Positions 44,166 through 51,762 of a DNA stretch of 64,000 nt are shown here, piece after piece. A program made the position numbers and the translations under genes. The notes beneath the pieces were generated by a model. It was not told the origin of the DNA. It made no database searches and saw nothing but the letters and a program-made list of their open reading frames with translations. Numbering within the stretch: the stretch's first letter is position 1; every line of letters begins with the position of its first letter. Source of the stretch: Akkermansiaceae bacterium (GTDB taxonomy: Bacteria; Verrucomicrobiota; Verrucomicrobiia; Verrucomicrobiales; Akkermansiaceae); contig JAHCBC010000002.1 in NCBI GenBank assembly GCA_019634595.1, positions 992,001 through 1,056,000 on the forward strand, given 5' to 3'.

Positions 44166-46529
44166 ATGTCAAGTTACGAAGAACTGCCCGCGTTTAAAGC
44201 TCTTCACAAGCGACTTTCACTCGATGCGGATCGAGCGATTGTTTTTGTGGGTTCAGGGCTTAGCAGGGCGGCTGGCCTTCCTGATTGGACCGGATTGAAA
44301 AAACAAATTATTCAAGATTATCGCCTTGAAGCAGATACTACAGATGAACCGCTTCGCTCAGAAATAAAACGAAAATGCGATACGGCAGAGAATGTTGACG
44401 ATCTGTGGCTTTCATTTTCTCTGATAAAAAAGATCAGACCCGAAGCGTCTTTTATTACCGCCATAAGAGGGGCTCTTAATGCTGTAAACAAGGACACCCC
44501 TCTAAATTATCATCGCATCTGGAAATTGGGAATAGCTGGGATTATTTCTCTCAATCTCGATGATTTTTCTAAAAAGGCTTATTCTGAAGTATTCTCCGGG
44601 CGGTCTCTAGAAGATTTCACAGGTAAAAATATATCAGATTTCGCTGATGTTTTAACAAGAGATGCCCCATTTTTATGTGATTTGCACGGTCGATTAGGGG
44701 AGTCTTCTTCTTGGGTCATGACTAAAGAAGAGCATGTGAAACTTCTCCAAACCAAGGGTTTTTCTGAATTTATAACAGCCTGTTTTCTATCAGGTACCGT
44801 AATTTTTGTCGGAATAGGGGCGGATGATACTGCCGCAGGGGGACTTCTCGAGAATCTGACTAAAGCTATTGGCGTCACAAATCTAGGGAGTCATTATTGG
44901 ATAAGCGACCGTTCAGACTCCATCGCTACGAATTTTGCGGATAGAGTGGGTATAGGCCGAATACACTATTCTGGCGCCAACGGGCATGAAGAATTAGAGC
45001 AAATATTAGAGAAACTTGGTTCCAGCTATATCTTGCCTAAACCCCCTGTGGTGCTTCCTGCTGGCTCCAAACAGAGGCATTTCAGTCAGCCAAGCCTTGA
45101 GGAATTATTGGCTATAAACGATCCTAATCAATTAAGAATTCGCTTAAATGAGATAGCGACTCAAATTTTGGGGTCGTCAAGGCCTGATCGCGAGAAAAAG
45201 TATCAGGATTTTCTCGATGAGTATGAGATTGCAATTTCAAGAGCGTGGTTTATTCCAAAAGTCGCCAAGGCCCCATTCTTCGGATATGAACTAAAGCGAC
45301 TAATTTCCGGAAGTGGAGCGTTTGGTCGAGTATATGAAGCAGTCGATAATAATGGTGGGAGCTTTGCCATTAAATTGATTCATAACGATGTTCATGATAA
45401 GCCTGAGTTATTAGAGGCTTTTCGACGAGGAGTTTCTTCCATGAAAATAGTTGCTAACCGGAACGTTCCAGGCGTTGTTTCGATAAAGCAGGCTTGGGAG
45501 CTTCCCGCTTCAATAGTGATGGACTTTGTTCCTGGCCTAAATCTCGAAGAATCGGTAGAAGTTCGTCAAATTATCGACTGGGGACAAAGACTTCAAGTTT
45601 TTCATCAATTAGCGAATGTTCTCCTGAGGGCGCATAGGCTTCCGGAAATTGTAGTGCATAGGGATGTTAGGCCGCCTAATGTAATTTTGAGGAATTTTTA
45701 CGGTAAGGGTGACGATATTGATGTATCGTTAGTTGATTTTGACTTATCTTGGCATCGTGATGCATTTGGTCGATCAATTCAACAATCCGTTGGAGTCCAT
45801 GGGTATTTTGCTCCCGAACAGTATACTCAAATAAATAAGGCAAGTTCAAGAAGTGCATTGGTCGACTCGTTTGGGCTAGCAATGACAATGTATTATGTTG
45901 TTACGGGCAAACATCCTGTTGTAGGATATACAGAGCGCACCTCTTGGGTCCCCGAGCTAGAGTCTTGGCGGATGATCTATCCTTGTACAACCTGGCAATC
46001 GTTGCCTACGCGGATATCTAGACTAATAAGGCAAGCCGCCCAACTAGAGCAAGCGAAGAGGGCAGATATGACGACAATGGTCCGGGAACTCGGAGCATTG
46101 TTGTTGCTTTATGAAAAGGACAAAATTCAAGATATCCGTATATTAATTGAGGAAATCGGTCATGTTTCACGATGCTTGAGAGGGGGCTACAGCTGGGATG
46201 AATTTGAGGGCGCTGCCACCTATGTTAGCCCTTCCGGGCTGATGGTTAGTCTACAAAGACAATCTGCGGACATTCTATGTCTAAATGCAGAGTGGAAAAA
46301 TTTGGGAACTTCGCAGTATGAGTCGGTGAAAAAATACTTCACTGACGCAAAAGGAAAAATAGGAGCCGAGTTGAGAGCCAAAAAGTGGGAATGTGAAATT
46401 GACGGAAATTTCGATGGCTTAAGAGTTATTGCAAATAAGAAGTTGGTTCTCAGTTATATAAAGAAAAATGATGTGGATGATTTGGCGAAAATCGTTGACT
46501 TTATAATCGATTCTTTAACTTTCGCCTAA
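44166..46529 (+). CDS. SIR2-like domain fused to protein kinase domain, unknown C-terminal region
   Basis: A 787-residue AT-rich gene product. Residues about 20-290 are a SIR2-like NAD-binding domain: VFVGSGLSRAAGLPDW (26-41), an ISLNLDDF segment (127-134, catalytic-type Asn130), DLHGRLG with His174, and VIFVGIGADD (212-221). Residues about 373-645 are an apparently complete Ser/Thr-type protein kinase: G-loop GSGAFGRVYEA (382-392), Lys403 in FAIKLI, catalytic loop HRDVRPPN (498-505), DFD in place of DFG (524-526) and APEQ (549-552). Residues about 655-787 match nothing I know. No membrane segment is seen. SIR2 domains deplete NAD in several anti-phage systems, so a phosphorylation-gated NADase defence protein is plausible; function is inference. 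Low GC and no homologous neighbours suggest horizontal acquisition. Confidence 0.85.
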   Translation: MSSYEELPAFKALHKRLSLDADRAIVFVGSGLSRAAGLPDWTGLKKQIIQDYRLEADTTDEPLRSEIKRKCDTAENVDDLWLSFSLIKKIRPEASFITAIRGALNAVNKDTPLNYHRIWKLGIAGIISLNLDDFSKKAYSEVFSGRSLEDFTGKNISDFADVLTRDAPFLCDLHGRLGESSSWVMTKEEHVKLLQTKGFSEFITACFLSGTVIFVGIGADDTAAGGLLENLTKAIGVTNLGSHYWISDRSDSIATNFADRVGIGRIHYSGANGHEELEQILEKLGSSYILPKPPVVLPAGSKQRHFSQPSLEELLAINDPNQLRIRLNEIATQILGSSRPDREKKYQDFLDEYEIAISRAWFIPKVAKAPFFGYELKRLISGSGAFGRVYEAVDNNGGSFAIKLIHNDVHDKPELLEAFRRGVSSMKIVANRNVPGVVSIKQAWELPASIVMDFVPGLNLEESVEVRQIIDWGQRLQVFHQLANVLLRAHRLPEIVVHRDVRPPNVILRNFYGKGDDIDVSLVDFDLSWHRDAFGRSIQQSVGVHGYFAPEQYTQINKASSRSALVDSFGLAMTMYYVVTGKHPVVGYTERTSWVPELESWRMIYPCTTWQSLPTRISRLIRQAAQLEQAKRADMTTMVRELGALLLLYEKDKIQDIRILIEEIGHVSRCLRGGYSWDEFEGAATYVSPSGLMVSLQRQSADILCLNAEWKNLGTSQYESVKKYFTDAKGKIGAELRAKKWECEIDGNFDGLRVIANKKLVLSYIKKNDVDDLAKIVDFIIDSLTFA

Positions 46530-46601
46530 TGGCGATTATTTTCGATGATTCCCATAATTTTTATTTCTGAGTGAGGAGGGGTAGGGGTAATCTGTCAGAA
46601 A

Positions 46602-46629
46602 TTTTCAGGTTTAAGGATCGAGCTATAAT
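46602..46629 (+). promoter_or_regulatory. Probable promoter of the membrane-protein gene
   Basis: A perfect TATAAT (46624-46629) is preceded at 16 bp by TTTTCA (46602-46607). It lies 60 bp before the TTG start at 46689, in the 159-bp gap after the SIR2-kinase gene. It suggests the second gene can be transcribed on its own as well as by read-through. Confidence 0.5.
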
Positions 46630-46667
46630 CCAAACAATAAACTAGCCAAACGGTAATCCTCATTAAA

Positions 46668-46679
46668 GGGGGAGGTGAT
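46668..46679 (+). promoter_or_regulatory. Strong Shine-Dalgarno sequence that fixes a TTG start
   Basis: GGGGGAGGTGAT is an almost ideal anti-16S match ending 9 bp before TTG 46689. Few genes in this window have such a site, and it favours the TTG over any later Met codon. Confidence 0.8.
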
Positions 46680-46688
46680 AATTTTAAT

Positions 46689-47726
46689 TTGACGGAGATT
46701 GCAATTATATTATGTTTGATCTTTTTTGTTTTATTTTTCATAAGTAAATCACATCAATCAATGGAAATTCTGAAAAATAGATTCTTGTGGATTGCAATTA
46801 TGTTAACCATTCTTGCTATGATCTGCGACGATTGGTCTGCGCAGGCGCCCCTTCAATTCAAAAATATCCAAATCGCTGTTGGAGGTGAGCTTGTAGAAAA
46901 AAGCATCATAGAAACACCTATGGCTAATAGGCTAGTGAGGTTGTTTTCTATTACAATATATAGTCTCGCGGCGGGCGTATTTATCTCTGCATTTGTTACG
47001 AATTTTATCGAAAGCCAGAGAGCAAGGGAACATCAGGACGAACTAAGACGGTTGGAAAATTCGCTTTCTTTGAGTGTATTTGAGGCGCTTTTCAAAAAGT
47101 TGGTGCCCGATGAAGTATTTGAATGTATAAAATCGGAATTTCTTCTCAATTCACTTATAAGAAGAGATGTTAACTTGATTTTTGATTTTTCCTACGGGGA
47201 AGAAAAGATTGTCTTAAAGCAGACTTTGTCATATAATCTTGAAAATTTGACCGATTCATCGATCTCAGACCCTATAGGCGCGATTGCAGAACAGCCGATG
47301 GGAGATGAGGAATCTGAGCTACTTTTGCGTGCCTCTTGCATCATCGATTCAAAGCATATTCTGGCGTATGATCGAATTGAGAAGCCTGCCGGTATTACCG
47401 AAACAACGGACGTCCATGGTAATCGGCTTACGGAAATAAATTTCGAAATACCGGCACGAAAATCTGCCGAAGTAACTCTTGTCTGGCGATCCTCATACAA
47501 AATATGTAAAAGTTGCTGCTATTTTAGGGATGCATTCTTCACGACATATCCAATTATAAATGGTTCGCTCATCGTAAATAAGCCTAGTGATATGAAATTT
47601 GATCTATTCCAAGTTAATTCAACGAAATTTGAAGTTTCGGTTGACGAGCCTGAGAGAATTATGTATAAGCTCCGAGGGGCGATGCTTTCTAAGCAAGGTC
47701 TTTTATTCACTTTTGGTCCCAGGTAA
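46689..47726 (+). CDS. Two-helix membrane protein, partner of the SIR2-kinase gene
   Basis: A 345-residue protein starting at TTG 46689 with a strong Shine-Dalgarno sequence. Two membrane segments are visible: EIAIILCLIFFVLFFIS (about 3-19) followed by WIAIMLTILAMICDDW, and a later segment LFSITIYSLAAGVFISAFV (about 85-103). After a charged coiled-coil stretch (ESQRAREHQDELRRLENSL) the C-terminal 230 residues are soluble and mostly beta, with a CKSCCYF cysteine cluster near residue 278. No family was recognised. The gene shares the low GC of the SIR2-kinase gene and the same strand, so the two probably moved together; a membrane effector or sensor role is inference. Confidence 0.75.
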   Translation: MTEIAIILCLIFFVLFFISKSHQSMEILKNRFLWIAIMLTILAMICDDWSAQAPLQFKNIQIAVGGELVEKSIIETPMANRLVRLFSITIYSLAAGVFISAFVTNFIESQRAREHQDELRRLENSLSLSVFEALFKKLVPDEVFECIKSEFLLNSLIRRDVNLIFDFSYGEEKIVLKQTLSYNLENLTDSSISDPIGAIAEQPMGDEESELLLRASCIIDSKHILAYDRIEKPAGITETTDVHGNRLTEINFEIPARKSAEVTLVWRSSYKICKSCCYFRDAFFTTYPIINGSLIVNKPSDMKFDLFQVNSTKFEVSVDEPERIMYKLRGAMLSKQGLLFTFGPR

Positions 47727-47820
47727 GGCGCGGGAATCAGAAGTTGAGATAGATGTCTTTGGTCTTCCATCGTCGCCGTGATTTCGCAAAAAGTGTTTGA
47801 TTGGCGCGATCCGTCGATTG

Positions 47821-47880
47821 AAGCGGAAAATCTTTCATGAAGAGCCATGTCCTTGCGGCTTTTCAAGTCCTTTTCCGCTT
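47821..47880. repeat. Inverted repeat at the right edge of the AT-rich island
   Basis: AAGCGGAAAA (47821-47830) and TTTTCCGCTT (47871-47880) are perfect 10-bp complements around a 40-bp loop. It lies between the membrane-protein gene and the damaged DUF533-like gene. It could be a terminator-like structure or a junction trace. Confidence 0.55.
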
Positions 47881-48286
47881 AATGCTTACTGATGGTCACG
47901 CACAGGTGTCTGTTATCCCAGTCGCCGGGGAAGAGAGCATCATGCACCGTCTTCACCAACTGCTCATCGAGCTTGAGCGAACTGGCCAGGCGGCGGAGGA
48001 AGAGGTGCTCCGAGGGTGAGTCCAGGTCGATGGCGGTGAGGGCCGCGCCGTAGATCTCGCTGGCTTCCTCCGGGCCGTTGGCCAGACCGGCGATGTGCTC
48101 GACGGTGGGCGGGGCGTTGAGGGCGCTGGTCAGCCGGGCTTTTTCTGCAGGCTCCACCGGGGCCTGGTCGATGGCACCGGCCAGGGCGGTCATCTCGATG
48201 CTGTCGATGGTGCCGTCCGCCGCCGCGGCGGCGATCATGGCGAGGATCATCTTCATCGGCAGCTCGCCGGTGACCTTCACCTGCAC
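47879..48286 (-). pseudogene. Remnant of a DUF533/TerB-like gene with a chimeric tail
   Basis: The frame encodes the C-terminal core of a DUF533 (TerB-like) protein: MKMILAMIAAAAADGTIDSIEM, then a YGAALTAIDLDSPSEHLFLRRLASSL segment as in the family. Full-length relatives have a longer N-terminal half; here a TAG at 48296-48298 lies nine bases upstream of the GTG at 48286, so the N terminus is missing. The last residues (FPGDWDNRHLCVTISKH) are not DUF533 sequence but match a piece of the cytochrome-type protein encoded at 48317-48979 (IPGDWDASYLFVTITKPH). The gene therefore looks truncated at both ends. A short functional product starting at ATG 48255 cannot be excluded. Confidence 0.7.
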
Positions 48287-48316
48287 GGCGGCGGTCTAGA
48301 GGGATAAATGTGGGGG

Positions 48317-48979
48317 CTACATCCCCTCCGCCAACTTCCGGATCGCGGCCTGGCTTTCGTCGGAAAGCCCGTCGAGCGGGTAGAAGGCATCTTTGCCGTT
48401 TTCCAAGGCGAAGTGGACTTTGCCGTCCTTGAGGCCTTTGAAGGTGGCGCGGATTTTCTGGCCGGCGCGGTTGGTCCATTCCTGCGGCCCGGGGGTAGGG
48501 GCGGCGGTGGGGATTTCGGCATCTTCTTCGCCCTCCTCGGTCACCAGGACGCCGTCTTTGAAGCGGAGGATCTTTTCGGGGTCCATGTCCTTGCTGCCTT
48601 TCTCACCCTTTTCGCGGCCGATGGCGGCGCCTTCGTGGATCCACCTGGCCACGGTCATGACTTCCTCCGGGGTGAGCGGATCGCCCTTGCCCTTGGGCGG
48701 CATGGCGCCTTTTTCCGCATGGGGCTTGGTGATGGTCACGAACAGGTAGCTGGCATCCCAGTCGCCGGGGATGACGACATCGTTTTTGGCGAAGCGTTTG
48801 TGGAAGCGCTCCAGGTCGTCGAGGCGCAGTCCGCCTTTCACTTCCTCGGACTCGGCGCTGTGGCAGTCGGCGCACTTCGCCTGGAAGATGGGCATGACGT
48901 CCTTTTCATAGTCGAGCGCCGCGGCGCGGCAGGTGAGGCACGCGGCGATGAGGAATGCGGTGAGGGCTGGGCGGCGCAT
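48317..48979 (-). CDS. Cytochrome-type protein with C-terminal SHD1-like domain
   Basis: A 220-residue exported protein. The ATG at 48979 starts a signal peptide (MRRPALTAFLIAACLTCRAAA). The N-terminal domain is planctomycete-type cytochrome (PSCyt1-like): DVMPIFQAKCADCHSAESEEVKGGLRLDD with heme site CADCH, and MPPKGKGDPLTPEEVMTVARWIHEG near its end. The C-terminal domain (EWTNRAGQKIRATFKGLKDGKVHFALENGK to KLAEG) resembles the SLA1 homology domain 1 repeat often seen in Verrucomicrobia and Planctomycetes. It is a likely periplasmic redox or binding protein. A short fragment related to it forms the tail of the DUF533 remnant to its left. Confidence 0.82.
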   Translation of the reverse strand: MRRPALTAFLIAACLTCRAAALDYEKDVMPIFQAKCADCHSAESEEVKGGLRLDDLERFHKRFAKNDVVIPGDWDASYLFVTITKPHAEKGAMPPKGKGDPLTPEEVMTVARWIHEGAAIGREKGEKGSKDMDPEKILRFKDGVLVTEEGEEDAEIPTAAPTPGPQEWTNRAGQKIRATFKGLKDGKVHFALENGKDAFYPLDGLSDESQAAIRKLAEGM

Positions 48980-49012
48980 GGGTTGGCGGCGGGGATGGGA
49001 TCCGCCAACCAC

Positions 49013-49487
49013 AGAGGAACGCAGATGAACCCGGATGGGAAGAAGATTGGGCCAGGTGTCCCGGCAGGGTCCCTACATTAGGGAGAAATCCAACCCCAAT
49101 GGAAGCGAAGCGACATGGACGAACTGACTCCCCGAAATCCAACCGCAGATGAACGGGATGGACGCAGATGAACGTCAGGATGGATCTAAAACCCGCGTCC
49201 GGACCGCCAACTTCGGCTCCAAAAGTCCGAGGCGTACGATGAAAACAAAGATTTTGCGTGAATCTGCGTCCATCCCGTTCATTTGACGAAGGATTCCGCA
49301 TGGTCAGTTCGTCCATGTCGCTTCGCTTCCATTGCGGTTGAAAAATGCAGGTATCAGGGAACTGCCCATCCCTAATGTAGGAGCCCTGGGTGTCCCGGAT
49401 CACCTCTTTATGGAAATGATTCCAGATTATCCCTCCGGGGACGGATGTCCGCGGAGGTACTTGGGAAAACCCGCAGGAGGAATATTT
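49013..49487. other. Gene-free region dominated by inverted repeats
   Basis: 475 bp between two leftward genes. Most of it is the inverted-repeat element at 49058-49395. A second hairpin, CCTCCG-g-GGAC-ggat-GTCC-g-CGGAGG at 49432-49457, lies 30 bp beyond the stop of the PEP-CTERM gene and may be its terminator, although no T run follows. Confidence 0.6.
49058..49395. repeat. Long imperfect inverted repeat
   Basis: Three matched blocks pair across the element: TCCCTACATTAGGGA (49070-49084) with TCCCTAATGTAGGA (49369-49382); CAATGGAAGCGAAGCGACAT plus GGACGAACTGAC (49097-49128) with GTCAGTTCGTCC plus ATGTCGCTTCGCTTCCATTG (49303-49334); and GAACGGGATGGACGCAGAT (49151-49169) with ATCTGCGTCCATCCCGTTC (49262-49280). 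The unpaired centre is about 90 bp. No open frame of note lies inside. It looks like a non-autonomous, MITE-like or palindromic element. Confidence 0.85.
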
Positions 49488-50237
49488 TCAGCGCCGGCGG
49501 CGCAGGCCCAGCAGCGCCAGGCCGCCCACCAGGGCGATCGCGGAGGACGGTTCCGGGATGACTTCCACGCTCACGGCCTGAATGCCGACATGGGAGCTGA
49601 GGTAGGTGTTGTCCGTGGTCAGCGTGTAGGTCAGGTTCAGGGCCTGGCCCGCGGTGTCCGGGCGGAAGTCGTAGGTGAAGAGCCCGAGATTTCTCGAGTC
49701 GTTGCCGTGGACCATCGTCAGGCTCGGCGTGGTGGCTCCCGGCAGCGTGGCCGTCATGGTGCCGGTGGCTCCCTGGCCGGTCACCCACACGCTCACGCGG
49801 TAGGTCAGGCTGGGATCCCCGAGGATCGAGAGAGAGACCCCATGGCCGACAGCGTTCAGGTCCCCGGCGATCACGCCGCCCATGGTGGCGGGGCCGAAGG
49901 TGGTGGCGGCACCGGTACCCCCGGTGAACGAAAACGTGGTGGTGGTACCGCCGACGCCACGGATGGAGGTGGCCGTCCCACCCACGCCGATGGCGCTGAT
50001 GTAGCCCGCGTTGCCGACGGTGGGGCCTCCGGATTTCCGGGAGGACGCGTCAATCGTGCCGCCGCCGGTCGCGGTGGTGGTGGAGGTGTAGTTCCAGGCC
50101 GCCCAGCCCAAGGTCCCGCGTGCGGAAAGATCGATGTTCGCGCCCAGGCCGCTGCTCGTCACCGATCCGGTCAGGACGGCCGCACCGGCCATGGAGAAAG
50201 GCGCGCAGAACACGCAGCAGAAGAGGAGGGGTTTCAT
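49488..50237 (-). CDS. PEP-CTERM sorting domain protein
   Basis: A 249-residue secreted protein. The ATG at 50237 opens the signal peptide MKPLLFCCVFCAPFSMAGAA; the frame continues upstream without conserved sequence. It ends in a PEP-CTERM tail: IPEPSS, the hydrophobic AIALVGGLALLGL and RRRR. The mature part is rich in Gly, Thr and Ser, with no enzymatic motif. It belongs to the same sorting class as the protein at 4895-5548 but is unlike it elsewhere. A hairpin lies downstream at 49432-49457. Confidence 0.83.
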   Translation of the reverse strand: MKPLLFCCVFCAPFSMAGAAVLTGSVTSSGLGANIDLSARGTLGWAAWNYTSTTTATGGGTIDASSRKSGGPTVGNAGYISAIGVGGTATSIRGVGGTTTTFSFTGGTGAATTFGPATMGGVIAGDLNAVGHGVSLSILGDPSLTYRVSVWVTGQGATGTMTATLPGATTPSLTMVHGNDSRNLGLFTYDFRPDTAGQALNLTYTLTTDNTYLSSHVGIQAVSVEVIPEPSSAIALVGGLALLGLRRRR

Positions 50238-50380
50238 GACAAGGAACTTGTCCGGTGTGTACCCGCTGAAAGGCAGACCGGCAAGGTGAAACTCGGTCAG
50301 GGCCGGGACTGGAGGTGCCGGAAGATCGCGGGAAGATGCGATGGATTCCCGTCTGCAGAGGAGGAAGCGCTGCCCCGGAA

Positions 50381-50782
50381 TCACCCGCCCGCGAACACCG
50401 GCCTGAAGCCCGCTTCCGTGAGGATGCGTTTCATTTCCTCCCGCTTGTCGCCCTGGATCTCGATGCAGCCGTCCTTGACGGTGCCGCCGACGCTGCAAGC
50501 CTTCTGCATCTTCTTCGCCAGCTCCTGCTTTTCCGCAAGGCTGATGCCGATGAAATTTTTCGCCACGGTGATGCCCTTGCCGCCGCGGCTCTGGCGGATG
50601 ATGTCCACCCGGCCGCGGTTCGTGTTCTGCCCGCGTTTGGACGTCTTCACCACCGCATCCGCGGCTGGCGTTTCCCGGGGCGCGGGACCCTCAGGCAGGC
50701 CACCCAGCCCCCCAAGCGCCGCGAAAGGATCTGTTGGCGGATTCTTTCCTCCGCCCGCATCGCCGCTGTGCTTTCCGCTCAT
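50381..50782 (-). CDS. SUI1/YciH-type translation factor
   Basis: A 133-residue member of the eIF1/SUI1 family (YciH in E. coli), which monitors start-codon choice. The conserved fold is in the C-terminal 80 residues: GRVDIIRQSRGGKGITVAKNFIGIS, KKMQKACSVGGTVKDGCIEIQGDKREEM and ILTEAGF. The N-terminal 45 residues are Gly/Pro-rich and unconserved. The ATG at 50782 is preferred to a TTG four codons upstream. It stands alone, divergent from the secreted-protein gene at 50917. Confidence 0.9.
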   Translation of the reverse strand: MSGKHSGDAGGGKNPPTDPFAALGGLGGLPEGPAPRETPAADAVVKTSKRGQNTNRGRVDIIRQSRGGKGITVAKNFIGISLAEKQELAKKMQKACSVGGTVKDGCIEIQGDKREEMKRILTEAGFRPVFAGG

Positions 50783-50916
50783 GCCGCCATTCAACCACGG
50801 ATGCCACGGAGTTCACGTCATTTCCTCCCGGTGGGCAGCGGGGAAGCTGCGCCATCGTTCCGCCAGAGATGACGGGAGGATTGCAGCGGACGGGGTTTAT
50901 GGATATACGGGCTGCC

Positions 50917-51706
50917 ATGAAATTTCCCCTGATCTGCTCGCTGTGCCTGGCCGGGTTCTCCCTCGCCACGGAGCCGGTGACTTTCCCCATGGAGGTCGGG
51001 ACCCTGAAGACGGTGGGAGCGGGAAGCCGCACGTATGATGGGGTGAAGGTGGTCAGCAAGGACGCCGTGGGCATCAAGATCATGCACGAAGGCGGGGACC
51101 TCACGCATCGCCTACGAAAAGTTGCCGCCGGATCTGAAGCAGCGTTTCGCCGTCGATCCCGAAGCGGCGAAGGCCCAATTGCGCAAGGAAGCGGAACAGA
51201 ACGCCGCGCATGACCTCGCCGTGGGGGACGGCATGCAGACGCCCGGACAGGAAGGGGCGAAGACCACTCCGTCGGAGGGGGGCAAACCCCAACCGTCAGG
51301 CAAAGGGGTGGAGGATTCCGATGAGGTGCTCATCGAAAGGATACTGGCCGAGGACAAGCCGGATGCCACGGGCAGGACGAAAGCGGAGAAGGTCGTGTTG
51401 ATGAAGGGTTACGTCGCCCGCCTGAAGCAGCAGATGGCGAAACTGGATGAGGAACTCAAACTCCGGGAGGAGCGTTATTCCCGCGGCAGTGCCCGAGCCG
51501 CCGACCGAGGGAAATACTTTTCAAGGGACAGGCAGGACTTCACTGAGGGTGGAAAGGGTTATACCGAAAGCGGAAAAGCATCCCTGGCAAGACGCGAGGA
51601 AAAGATGGCGGGACATCACGCGAAGTATCACGCCGCGCGTAAGCAGATCTATGACAAGCTGAAGGATGCCGAGAAGGATCTTTTCGATCTGGAGTTCGGC
51701 AACTGA
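50917..51706 (+). pseudogene. Secreted coiled-coil protein gene with a frameshift
   Basis: The gene starts MKFPLICSLCLAGFSLATEP, a signal peptide, and continues VGTLKTVGAGSRTYDGVKVVSKDAVGIKIMHEGG in the first frame. The homologous continuation (RIAYEKLPPDLKQRFAVDPEAAKAQL) lies one base out of frame. Dropping one G from the GGGG at 51094-51097 restores a single open frame through to the stop at 51706, giving about 262 residues with a charged, coiled-coil second half. The restored junction KIMHEGGTSRIAYEKLP fits a motif common in verrucomicrobial secreted proteins. Either the gene is recently broken or the base is a sequencing error. Confidence 0.75.
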
Positions 51707-51762
51707 CGGCAGGAGGCGATGCCTCTGGACAGGATCCCGCGGATAGGTAGCCTCCGCCTCCC

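Noticed and set aside
44166..46529. Genuine sirtuin deacetylase
   Set aside because: The domain resembles the prokaryotic SIR2-like NADase group (GSGLSRAAGLPDW, DLHGRLG), lacks the zinc-binding Cys pairs of sirtuin deacetylases and is fused to a kinase.
44166..47726. Prophage or transposon cargo
   Set aside because: No integrase, transposase, phage structural gene, tRNA target or flanking direct repeat was seen; only the unusual composition supports mobility.
47837..48019. 60-codon rightward open frame
   Set aside because: It runs antisense to the DUF533 remnant and has no start signal or recognisable domain.
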